Shown here piece by piece: positions 57,601 to 60,000 of a DNA stretch of 60,000 bases (its first letter is position 1; each line of letters opens with the position of its first letter). The DNA is taken from assembly GCF_032854445.1 (NCBI RefSeq), contig NC_088295.1, positions 67,067,249 to 67,127,248 of the forward strand, given 5' to 3'. The notes under the pieces were generated by a model. It did no database searches. It was not told the origin of the DNA and saw only the letters and a program-made list of their open reading frames with translations. Both the position numbers and the translations under genes were made by a program. This DNA is from Liolophura sinensis. Lineage: Eukaryota > Mollusca > Polyplacophora > Chitonida > Chitonidae.

Positions 57601-60000
57601 TAATGCTTGGAATATTAAGCATTGAAATTGCTGCTTGAAGCATTCAGCATTGTTATTGCTGCTTGAGATGTTATGCATTGAAATGGCTGCTTGAACATCA
57701 GCCTCCTTATCCTGAAGAAAGTGGTATAGAGTGGAGGAGGACACATAGTTCTGATGAGCCATTGGTTGAGTGAACGGTGAACGGGTTTCAGCTTCCTTGT
57801 ATATAAGCACATCAGGCTTTTTTTTATGCAATCCCCATGTGCACTAAGGACTGTACAGCGATATTGATTCTGGCACTCACTACACAACAGCCTATACATT
57901 GACATGAGGTACACTGTCAGGTGTTTGGATATTACTTGTGGTGATTTACTGGAGACACATTCTGAATGAGATTAGGCTCTGAGCATGGTGGAGGGGTACT
58001 AAGAAGACACAACAACAATGTACGTGTATCCACAACAACAATTTACGTCTATCCCACAACAACAATGTACGTGTATTCACAACAACGATTTACATGTATC
58101 CCACAACAACGATGTACGTGTGCCCCACAACAACAATGTACGTGTGCCCCACAACAGCAGTGTATGTGCATCCACAACAACGTACATGTGTCACTCTGTG
58201 GGTCATAGTCTGTCCCAGCACAGAACATGCACATTCCCTTCATCCAGGGTGCGCACAGTCCTTGAAACTTTTTGAAAGTGCCTAAAAAATACAATTTCAT
58301 TTTCAAGTATTTAAAAGTCCTTAAAAAAGACAAATACTCCTGGAAACTCCTTGAAAATCTTAGTTTGTCCCGAACATTGTCTGCTGACCGCCGAGTCTGT
58401 ATATCGAGAGCTCACTGATAATTTTCCCATAATCAGGGCTTCCGCTTGCATTCGCCATTGAAAAAATGCTAATATTTTTGGCGACAAATTTATATACTTA
58501 AGAAAAAATTATGTTATACAAATTCTACCATGAGAGTTTTCTGGGGTTTTTAGCAGATTTTCGCAATTTTTCTAATTAAAATAATCCACTTTATTTCATT
58601 TCAAACGGCCTCATGTCAGCAAAAACAACAACAACACAGTTGTATGGCGATTACTTCTACGATCTACAAAGCGCGTTCAGCATTGTTGCAAATTGACTTA
58701 CATTAAATAATGAGAATCATGGCATTTTGGGGGATGCCTTTCATGGCCAATTGTTTAAAAAAAAAAAAAAAATATATCAAGGGAAATAAATCAAGGTAGA
58801 GCTACACCTGTAAATGAAGTTACCTCCCATGAAAAATTTAAACTTTTCCACTTAATAAACTATTTTTTTTTTTTTGGATCCAAAGTAAATGAAATGTTCC
58901 GTTACATAAATAACAGAACATGAATATGTGCCATTACATAAATGTGTACAACGTCTGGTTTTCTCTTGTCAGACTGTGTTACTCCAATGTACTGATCATA
59001 ATGTTGTATTTAAATAAACTGAATTTACAAATTAATTATGTAACAAATTTTTCTGATAGAGGAAATTTTTTACTAGAATCTTACAAAAAGGTTGAAAAAA
59101 GGTTTGATTTTTATTTTTTTCAAAAAACAATAACATGCTGCCAAGCATTGGTCCATTATTTTGAGGGCAGTTGTTCTAAATGTAACATTTGATAAACTCC
59201 AGATATAGCTGGAAGAGACCAAGCTGATTCTAGCAGCTACACCTTGGCACATAAAAGCGAATTACAGAAGGAGACCTACAGAGTCATCGCCACTAAGGAA
59301 GTATGGCTAAAGAAAAATAGTATTTACTACAAAATCTGATGAGTGACTAAACTGACTGGCTAAAAAAAATACTGACCCAGAGGAAGCACTGCATAATGAT
59401 ATGTGGCATTCCTTGTCTTTTGACTAAGCCAATGCCGGGTCAAAGAATGTGTCTCATTAGAGGGGTGAAGGGCAGATATTTCTTGCAAAAGCAAGCGTAC
59501 TATTCAATATACATGCATGCAAATTAAAGCATCTATAATTCAGACTTAAAATATGGTCAATGATTTGCACCATGGTATGTTTAAACTAGCCTGGAAAATG
59601 ACAAAAACCTCTTGGGAAACTCATTGAAAACTCCTTGAATTTCATTTTCATATACCTGTACAATTCCTGTCATCACAAACTTTAGCCAGTTTAGCCCTAC
59701 TTTATTTGGTGCATGAAGCAAATATGTTTTGGTCTTAATGCTTACAGTATGGGCTTTAAATATTTGTATGTAAAAATATCTCGACTTTTCAGATTTGTTT
59801 GTTCAGTTTCTGATTTGTAAACTGTTTATTTTATGTTGTAATCAACATCTTGGGGTTATTCTTAATTTTATTTTCTCAATCTAATGTAGAAATTTACTTT
59901 TTAACATATTTCGCTATTTCGCTTTTCTTTATATACATAAATTTTTTTCATCTTTCGCTATTTTTTTTTATTTTCATAGAAGAAACGATTGGGTAAGAGT
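13577..60000 (+). CDS. STXBP5: tomosyn (syntaxin-binding protein 5), middle part of the gene; spliced, partial at both ends
   Basis: Seventeen exons joined in order give about 620 codons that follow vertebrate tomosyn block by block, from the GRPGVD segment near residue 90 to the linker near residue 700 of a protein of about 1,100 residues (the alignment is from memory of the family). Known role: a cytosolic Lgl-family protein with two WD40 propellers and a C-terminal R-SNARE motif; it pairs with syntaxin and SNAP-25 and blocks vesicle priming. Seen here: WD motifs such as DDTLHLWN, SGTVVMWDL and GSIKFWD, and the LLGL-type region. Not seen: the start codon, the first exon or exons, the R-SNARE and the stop codon, which must lie outside the window. 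I cannot tell STXBP5 from STXBP5L; invertebrates usually have a single gene. Exons are listed separately below. Confidence 0.95.
13745..13882 (+). repeat. dispersed repeat, family with five copies in the window
   Basis: The words CTGAGAGTT, TTTTGAGG, GGATAGAATGATACTTTATT, GGAAAAATTTAAGTTTCAGC, TTTTGTGACATTTA and AATGCAC appear in the same order at 35572, 36015 and 41365, and in reverse at 52400-52505. No terminal repeats or coding capacity are visible, so the class is unknown. Confidence 0.65.
15867..15886. repeat. short (AACC)n tract
   Basis: AACCAACCAACC followed by AAAAACC. It may be the tail of a decayed SINE, but no body can be recognised. Confidence 0.5.
16764..16864 (+). CDS. STXBP5: tomosyn exon, WD motif DDTLHLWN
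   Basis: Acceptor TTTTCCCTTCCAG, donor GTAAGTGACT. It reads GALVTVCSDDTLHLWN and continues to FRQKRPEIVNTLKFQRE. This is one of the strongest matches to vertebrate tomosyn, where the block reads GALVSALADDTLHLWN and then LRQKRP. The exon is 101 bases, starts in phase 0 and leaves two bases of an Arg codon that the next exon completes. It forms a blade of the N-terminal WD40 propeller. Confidence 0.97.
18124..18180. repeat. (TATG)n microsatellite
   Basis: About 14 uninterrupted copies of the TATG tetranucleotide. Open frames on both strands through it encode only Tyr/Met/Cys/Val or His/Thr/Tyr/Ile repeats. Confidence 0.95.
19587..19628 (+). repeat. SINE 3' fragment
   Basis: TAAGTGAAATATTCTTGAGT followed by GC equals the conserved 3' block of the SINEs at 12750 and 22477, but the downstream CGGCGTAAAACACC part has decayed. 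Confidence 0.5.
20002..20136 (+). CDS. STXBP5: tomosyn exon, KWLYIGTERGNVHVVN block
   Basis: Acceptor CTTGTCTTTCTAG, donor GTGAGTATCC. The first base completes Arg, then come ITHCQLPFQS, KWLYIGTERGNVHVVN and GYVINWNKAIEL, nearly identical to vertebrate tomosyn. It is 135 bases long and ends two bases into a Leu codon. It encodes another blade of the N-terminal propeller, with no frame problem. Confidence 0.97.
20137..21228 (+). other. intron (1.1 kb)
   Basis: No repeat family or RNA gene recognised apart from a TACATGTACATG motif near 20460. Confidence 0.85.
21229..21292 (+). CDS. STXBP5: tomosyn exon, HPGPVVHLSDNPMD block
   Basis: Acceptor TTTGTGTGTTTAG, donor GTAAGTGATC. It completes Leu and reads CRRT, then HPGPVVHLSDNPMD and PNK, matching vertebrate SHPGPVVHISDNPMD. 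At 64 bases it is short. It ends in phase 0. The longer frame running past the donor is read-through into the intron. Confidence 0.95.
21293..21789 (+). other. intron (0.5 kb)
   Basis: Short intron with nothing recognisable inside; the acceptor tract is TTCCTTCATCTTTTCAG. Confidence 0.9.
21790..21873 (+). CDS. STXBP5: tomosyn exon, WD motif SGTVVMWDL
   Basis: Exactly 28 codons, phase 0 at both ends: LLIGFESGTVVMWDL, then RHKTAEFRYNSPE. Vertebrate tomosyn reads LLIGFESGTVVLWDL here. Donor GTAAGTTCAT. Because both ends are in phase 0, skipping this exon would keep the frame but delete a WD40 strand pair. Confidence 0.97.
22045..22246. mobile_element. MITE-like element, imperfect inverted ends
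   Basis: The left end TACTATATTTCACCTGAAG and the right end CTAGGTGAAATACTGCAG are inverted copies over the core TATTTCACCT. The left end and following AATGCACTTTC, then AAGC, match the element at 56611-56776. It has no coding capacity, and boundaries are approximate. Confidence 0.5.
22477..22706 (+). repeat. SINE with 13-base target-site duplication
   Basis: The body has a B-box-like GAGTTCAAGTCCAGC, then GGCTTCCTCTCCGGCCGTAA, CGGTTTCCTCCCACCATAAT, GCCGTCGTATAAGTGAAATA and an AATAAATAAATAAAA tail. The A-box head is missing. TCAAGGATATGAA at 22464-22476 recurs exactly at 22707-22719. The intact duplication makes this one of the younger insertions here. Confidence 0.9.
25646..25832 (+). repeat. 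diverged SINE copy
   Basis: CCCAGGAGCCTCGCACCAAT, GGTTCAAGTCCAGCTCATGC and TTTCCTCTCCGG match the 22477 copy. The 3' part is altered: the GGCGTAAAACACC block is replaced by TTTCGTGTTTAACTCAAATC. Probably an older or different subfamily. Confidence 0.7.
27934..28057 (+). CDS. STXBP5: tomosyn exon, SHSDGSLTTWN block
   Basis: Acceptor GGTTATTTTTCAG, donor GTAAGGAGTC. It reads ALRSICW, then HHDGKQFMCSHSDGSLTTW and NIKQFQKPVSVMMPH, matching vertebrate WHHEGKQFICSHSDGTLTIW. It is 124 bases and ends with one base of a split codon (Ala). It contains a complete WD signature with an SHSDG turn. Confidence 0.97.
28058..29004 (+). other. intron (0.9 kb)
   Basis: AT-rich with no repeat family or RNA gene recognised. 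Confidence 0.85.
29005..29080 (+). CDS. STXBP5: tomosyn exon, start of the LLGL-type region
   Basis: Acceptor TTCTGTCTATCAG, donor GTGAGTTTCT. It reads KIGKDGKPDPCKPITKVEW, then RSVRNG, against vertebrate KDGKKPEPCKPILKVEF. It is 76 bases, begins with the last two bases of Ala and leaves two bases of Gly. This region is shared with lethal giant larvae proteins. Confidence 0.96.
29290..29321. repeat. (TG)n microsatellite
   Basis: About 15 uninterrupted GT dinucleotides, in the intron just after the exon ending at 29080. Confidence 0.95.
29438..29551 (+). repeat. 5'-truncated SINE with 9-base target-site duplication
   Basis: GTTTCCCCTTGGCTCTGTTC, AGTTTCCTCCGGCCACAATG, CTGAAATATTGTTGAGTATG and GTGTAAAACTTCAATCAGAT follow the SINE 3' half with scattered changes. 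ATAACTGTC at 29429-29437 recurs at 29552-29560. Confidence 0.75.
30827..30960 (+). repeat. minisatellite, four 33-base units
   Basis: Units begin at 30827, 30860, 30893 and 30926, each close to GTGACAAATTTAACAAAGGT plus GTTGTGACAAAAT-like sequence. Because 33 is a multiple of three, the minus strand shows an open frame with an 11-residue repeat (SNLPHSVTAPLLNLS-like). It is repeat-derived, with no sign of being a gene. Confidence 0.9.
31140..31294 (+). CDS. STXBP5: tomosyn exon, LLGL-type region
   Basis: Acceptor TTTTCCTGTTCTCAG, donor GTGAGTCACA. It completes Gly, then EPLVI, FSGGMSYDKAGRTPSVTVM, GKSTTVLEMEHNVVDF and LCETPWQN. Vertebrate tomosyn has EPFIILSGGLSYD, GKSTAVLEMD and LCETPYPN. 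It is 155 bases and leaves one base of a Glu codon. This is a long, well-conserved exon in the heart of the Lgl-homology region. Confidence 0.97.
31550..31760 (+). repeat. dispersed repeat, three-copy family
   Basis: TTTGTGTCACTAAAGATG, GCTTCATAAAACTGTGCAAA, CTCAGAATGTTTTGAAATAT and GAGGTGGTTGTAAAGGTTTA align in order with 33085-33297 and 47845-48050. No terminal repeats or coding capacity are visible. Confidence 0.65.
32242..32265 (+). other. potential G-quadruplex tract
   Basis: G runs of 5, 7 and 3, where the 7-base run can split as GGG-G-GGG, give four GGG tracts with loops of 3, 1 and 6 bases. It would be present in the tomosyn pre-mRNA, about 20 bases before the reversed SINE end. Confidence 0.6.
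32284..32352 (-). repeat. SINE 3' end in reverse orientation
   Basis: (TTTA)n, then TTGATTAGTG and TGTCGTACTGAAGAATATTT with CACTT, is the reverse complement of the SINE tail and its AAGTGAAATATTCTT block. The only clearly minus-strand SINE piece I noticed. Confidence 0.7.
32410..32468 (+). repeat. dispersed repeat fragment shared with 41000-41062
   Basis: GTTGTTTTTCTTCTAGTCAG, CTTCTAGTCCTGCATTTGTT and GTCATTATAAAT match GTTTTTCTTTAACAGTTTCT, AGTCCTGCATTTGCTGT and CAGTATAAAT in the same order at 41000-41062. Confidence 0.5.
33085..33297 (+). repeat. dispersed repeat, three-copy family (long copy)
   Basis: ATGCATACAATTATTATGAA, TATGTCACTAAAGATGTAGG, CTTCATAAATCTGTGCAAAT, CTACACCCCATAATTTTCCC and AGAATGATTTCAAAATATAT. 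It shares its first half best with 47845 and its second half with 31550. Confidence 0.65.
35572..35710 (+). repeat. dispersed repeat, five-copy family
   Basis: CGAGAGTTCTATTGATTTTT, ACATGGAATGATATTTCACT, GGAAAATTATAAGTCTCAAC and ATTTGTGACGTTTATTTGCC match the 13745 copy in order. Confidence 0.6.
35910..35982 (+). CDS. STXBP5: tomosyn exon, end of the LLGL-type region
   Basis: Acceptor TATTGTTTTCAG, donor GTAAGTCAAT. It completes Glu, then F, QEPYAIVVLLQNDLVVVDL and TSPG, against vertebrate DFQEPYAVVVLLEKDLVLID. It is 73 bases and leaves two bases of Gly. Conserved Lgl-homology strand. Confidence 0.96.
35983..37681 (+). other. intron (1.7 kb)
   Basis: Opens with a T run, then a copy of the five-member repeat family (36015-36130) only about 30 bases after the donor. 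A TACATGTACATGTACATGTG cluster lies near 36435. Nothing else recognised. Confidence 0.85.
36015..36130 (+). repeat. dispersed repeat, five-copy family
   Basis: TTCTGAGAGTTTAG, TTTTGAGGTTTGCTTAGAAC, ATAGGATGATGTTCTACTGA and ATATTTTGTGACATGC follow the family order; this copy lies some 300 bases after the 35572 copy, on the other side of one exon. Confidence 0.6.
37682..37829 (+). CDS. STXBP5: tomosyn exon, FENPYPMDIHESPVTAC block
   Basis: Acceptor GTTTTCTGTCCCCAG, donor GTAGGCCTTA. It completes Gly, then 49 codons including FENPYPMDIHESPVTAC, YYADCP and DLIPAFYSVGSKQKRSG. Vertebrate tomosyn reads FENPYPLSIHESPVTCC and DLIPALYSVGARQKR. It ends in phase 0. The block begins the second propeller. 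Confidence 0.97.
37830..40226 (+). other. intron (2.4 kb)
   Basis: No repeat family recognised until the SINE-like end at 40163-40220, which lies directly against the 3' splice site and supplies part of its pyrimidine-rich tract. Confidence 0.85.
40163..40220 (+). repeat. 3' end of a second SINE-like family next to a splice acceptor
   Basis: CATATGGTTGAAATACTGCC, AGTGTGGTGTTAAACCCTAA and TTATTCATTCC match the fragment at 3905-3972. It ends about 6 bases before the acceptor of the exon at 40227. Confidence 0.5.
40227..40294 (+). CDS. STXBP5: tomosyn exon, WPVKGGEWG and SYPEIIITG block
   Basis: Acceptor TTCCTTGTTTTGCAG, donor GTAAGCTCTG. It reads GWPVKGGEWGTTTC then SYPEIIITG, against vertebrate EWPINGGNWG and SYPEIIITGHADG. 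It is 68 bases and leaves two bases of Gly that the exon 10.4 kb away completes. Confidence 0.96.
41000..41175 (+). repeat. dispersed repeat (TTCTAGTCCTGCATTTG head plus GCCCTGAAATTGGC block)
   Basis: The head matches 32410-32468. The second part (CTTCAACCTTTTTGCATGTT, TATTCTGAAGGCAGA, GAAGCCCTGAAATTGGC) matches 41955-42085 and, more weakly, 1165-1287. The adjoining frame at 41099-41413 is inside this repeat and the next, so I do not call it a gene. Confidence 0.6.
41365..41500 (+). repeat. dispersed repeat, five-copy family, diverged
   Basis: TTACGAGAGCTGTATTAATA, GATAGGATGCTTTCCTGTTG, GGAAATATTAACTTTCAGCG and AGAAATACTCTTTC follow the family order with many changes. Confidence 0.5.
41955..42085 (+). 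repeat. dispersed repeat (GCCCTGAAATTGGC family)
   Basis: TTCTTCGACCTTTTTGCATG, ATATTCTGAAGGCATTATTC, TCTGTAGACTGACCAAATTA and GAAGCCCTGAAATTGGCC, parallel to the copy about 0.9 kb upstream. Confidence 0.6.
42565..42609. repeat. (TA)n microsatellite
   Basis: Uninterrupted AT dinucleotide run of about 45 bases. Confidence 0.95.
47039..47178. mobile_element. MITE-like element with perfect 16-base inverted ends
   Basis: CCAGTTGTTCAAAAGT at 47039-47054 is the exact reverse complement of ACTTTTGAACAACTGG at 47163-47178. The 140-base element also has an internal self-complementary part (TTAGTCCAGACTAA near 47083). It has no coding capacity. This looks like a short non-autonomous DNA transposon; I could not define a clear target-site duplication. 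Confidence 0.75.
47845..48050 (+). repeat. dispersed repeat, three-copy family
   Basis: ATGCATACAATTATTGTGAA, AATGATGCTAAAATGGTTTG, CTACACCCCATAATTTTCTC and AGAGTGTGTAAAATAT match 33085-33297 in order. Confidence 0.65.
50716..50756 (+). CDS. STXBP5: tomosyn 41-base exon, WD motif GSIKFWD
   Basis: Acceptor TTCTTCTCATTGCAG; donor GTATTGTTTC, which departs from the GTAAGT consensus. It reads HADGSIKFWDASA, identical to the vertebrate WD block, with one base needed upstream and one left over. Skipping it would break the frame, because the upstream exon ends two bases into a codon and the downstream exon starts with the last two bases of one. It must therefore be included in functional mRNA. Confidence 0.95.
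50757..51918 (+). other. intron (1.2 kb)
   Basis: AT-rich, with a T run near 51329-51341. No repeat family or RNA gene recognised. Confidence 0.85.
51919..52121 (+). CDS. STXBP5: tomosyn exon, VTLQVLYKLKT block
   Basis: Acceptor TTGTTTTCCAG, donor GTAAGTACAC. It completes Val, then reads TLQVLYKLKTAKTFEK, an acidic spacer DGQDDD, PFAIQMIHLCAESRILLV and HVILYRFSKQEI. At 203 bases it is the longest exon here and ends in phase 0. Vertebrate tomosyn reads ITLQVLYKLKTSKVFEK, then DEDPYAIQII and HVIIYRFSKQEV. The acidic spacer is shorter than in vertebrates. Confidence 0.97.
52122..53102 (+). other. intron (1.0 kb)
   Basis: Contains the reverse-oriented copy of the five-member repeat family (52400-52505). 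Nothing else recognised. Confidence 0.85.
52400..52505 (-). repeat. dispersed repeat, five-copy family, reverse orientation
   Basis: Read on the minus strand it gives TTTTTTGAAAGGTAGGATGA, TATTCTACTGGGAAAATGTA and AATTTTAGCACCAGAAG, matching the plus-strand copies at 13745, 35572, 36015 and 41365. Confidence 0.6.
53103..53252 (+). CDS. STXBP5: tomosyn exon, LEVTILYDV block and Ser-rich loop
   Basis: Acceptor CGTGGTGTGTTGCAG, donor GTAAATAATT. Exactly 50 codons in phase 0: C, LEVTILYDVYDDLDSPEFE, YPKPSLGAVTQQS and GSLGSCSQSSNTSDCPK. The first part matches vertebrate LEVRLLYEI. The Pro/Ser-rich rest corresponds to a poorly conserved loop that is also Ser-rich in vertebrates. Being phase 0 at both ends, it could be spliced in or out without a frameshift. 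Confidence 0.93.
53253..55463 (+). other. intron (2.2 kb)
   Basis: Contains TACATGTACATGTACC near 53563, a perfect 13-base hairpin (54519-54550) and ordinary AT-rich sequence. No repeat family recognised. Confidence 0.85.
54519..54550 (+). other. perfect short hairpin in an intron
   Basis: TGGGTAGTGTCAG (54519-54531), a 6-base loop CCAGGA, then its exact reverse complement CTGACACTACCCA (54538-54550). The stem is too short for a typical miRNA precursor. It may be a decayed inverted-repeat element or an RNA structure. Confidence 0.7.
55464..55609 (+). CDS. STXBP5: tomosyn exon, WVDGEPP block; alternative start at 55461
   Basis: The 3' splice site reads GTTAGCAG, a NAGNAG tandem: use of TAG starts the exon at 55461 and adds one Gln; use of CAG starts it at 55464. 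Either keeps the frame. It reads DNVTSVKVRTGARK, WGPGYQPCLASVLTWVDGE, PPGN and SISLNSSYGL, against vertebrate DNVPCLKV, WVGGEPP and SLAVNSSYGL. Donor GTGAGTTGCT, two bases into a Leu codon. A donor-like AAG/GTAAGG lies inside at 55485. The exon is visibly more GC-rich than its flanks. Confidence 0.94.
55610..56015 (+). other. intron (0.4 kb)
   Basis: Short intron with a long T-rich tract broken by single G bases (about 55788-55830). Confidence 0.9.
56016..56104 (+). CDS. STXBP5: tomosyn exon, DFLQKTCLLNLGT block
   Basis: Acceptor TTGATCTTCATCAG, donor GTAAGGTGTT. It completes Leu, then MAYGNESGLAIIDFLQKTC and LLNLGTPDLYG, against vertebrate FGNCNGIAMVDYLQK and LLNLGTIELYG. It is 89 bases and leaves one base of Gly. 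It is the blade just before the hypervariable linker. Confidence 0.96.
56105..56813 (+). other. intron (0.7 kb)
   Basis: Its 3' part is occupied by the MITE-like element at 56611-56776, which ends about 35 bases before the splice acceptor of the next exon. Confidence 0.88.
56611..56776. mobile_element. MITE-like element with 14-base inverted ends
   Basis: TAGTGTATTTCACC at 56612 is the exact reverse complement of GGTGAAATACACTA ending at 56773, with imperfect pairing further in (GGAGTTT against AAATTTCA). The left end and AATGCACTTTC match the element at 22045-22246. TA flanks both sides, consistent with a TA target. Confidence 0.65.
56814..56935 (+). CDS. STXBP5: tomosyn exon, start of the hypervariable linker
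   Basis: Acceptor CCATTTTCTGTAG, donor GTAGGTAGAA. It completes Gly, then SMDPYQRAPRSPKGKRPVN and on to EEVKSPTNDQ, 122 bases ending in phase 0. Vertebrate tomosyn reads SNDPYRREPRSPRKSR and later CKSPTS. In vertebrates the following linker is the alternatively spliced, poorly conserved part of the protein; its basic SPK-type sites suggest phosphorylation, which is inference. Confidence 0.95.
58008..58196 (+). repeat. minisatellite, eight units of 23/24 bases
   Basis: Units starting CACAACAAC begin at 58008, 58031, 58055, 58078, 58102, 58126, 58150 and 58173, each followed by a variant of AATGTACGTGTATCC. Because the common 24-base step is a multiple of three, several frames on both strands stay open with Thr/Gln/Cys/Pro repeats. 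None is a gene. Confidence 0.95.
58255..59670. repeat. possible decayed insertion flanked by related segments
   Basis: GTCCTTGAAACTTTTTGAAA, AATTTCATTTTCAAGTA and AAACTCCTTGAAAATC at the left (58257-58362) resemble TCATTGAAAACTCCTTGAAT and TTTCATTTTCATATACC at the right (59620-59657). The segments lie in the same orientation about 1.3 kb apart. No transposase frame is visible; the assignment is weak. Confidence 0.3.
59980..60000 (+). CDS. STXBP5: possible next tomosyn exon, basic start KKRLG, cut by the window end
   Basis: The acceptor TATTTTCATAG follows a long T-rich tract. In phase 0, as required by the exon ending at 56935, it reads KKRLGKS up to the window edge. A donor-like GTAAGA at 59993 would instead make a 13-base microexon. 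A basic segment (KR, KSRK) lies at the equivalent place in vertebrate linkers. With only 21 bases visible, the identity is tentative. Confidence 0.45.

Larger units (their letters stand above)
56936..59979 (+). other. intron or alternatively spliced linker region (3.0 kb)
   Basis: Contains a pyrimidine-rich stretch near 57504-57540, the 23/24-base minisatellite (58008-58196) and a possible decayed insertion (58255-59670). I found no further exon that both opens in phase 0 and has good splice sites, but short alternative linker exons would be hard to see. Confidence 0.7.

Noticed and set aside
57966-58275. Cys/Gln/Pro-rich open frames on both strands
   Set aside because: They are by-products of the 24-base minisatellite, whose period keeps frames open.
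59203-59330. Candidate tomosyn linker exon after CTCCAG
   Set aside because: The only frame open for any length starts two bases in, which does not fit the phase-0 end of the exon at 56935; the other two frames stop at once or within eight codons.

Overview
This is a 60 kb piece of an animal nuclear genome. Its only recognisable gene is the plus-strand middle section of tomosyn (syntaxin-binding protein 5, STXBP5/STXBP5L), split into at least 17 small exons of 41 to 203 bases. About 1.86 kb is coding (about 620 codons), so roughly 97 per cent of the window is intronic. The AT-rich introns, the endlessly recurring palindrome TACATGTA, and tRNA-derived SINEs ending in (AATA)n after a conserved block suggest a lophotrochozoan, most likely a mollusc; that assignment is inference.  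Layout. Positions 1-13576 hold no exon I can recognise and are probably the 3' part of a long early intron; the first tomosyn exons should lie upstream of the window. From 13577 to 56935 the exons follow vertebrate tomosyn in order with no gap. They encode the N-terminal WD40 blades (13577-28057), the LLGL-type region shared with lethal giant larvae proteins (29005-35982), the second WD40 propeller (37682-56104) and the start of the hypervariable linker (56814-56935). A basic exon may begin at 59980. The rest of the linker, the last blades and the C-terminal R-SNARE motif should lie downstream. Every junction has GT and AG ends, and all reading-frame phases agree.  Introns. The longest are the one ending at 13576, 40295-50715 (10.4 kb) and 21874-27933 (6.1 kb). 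They carry several SINE copies, three with clear target-site duplications. They also carry short inverted-repeat (MITE-like) elements, at least three unnamed dispersed repeat families with two to five copies each, four TA, TG or TATG microsatellites, and three minisatellites. The largest minisatellite (about 10.8-11.9 kb) has 20 copies of a core at spacings of 61, 53 and finally 49 bases.  Function. Tomosyn is a soluble Lgl-family protein that binds syntaxin and SNAP-25 through its R-SNARE motif and restrains SNARE-driven exocytosis. Nothing here looks like an undescribed multi-gene system. The points of interest are repeat architecture and splicing: a NAGNAG acceptor, an internal donor-like site, a 41-base exon between long introns, and a hairpin.
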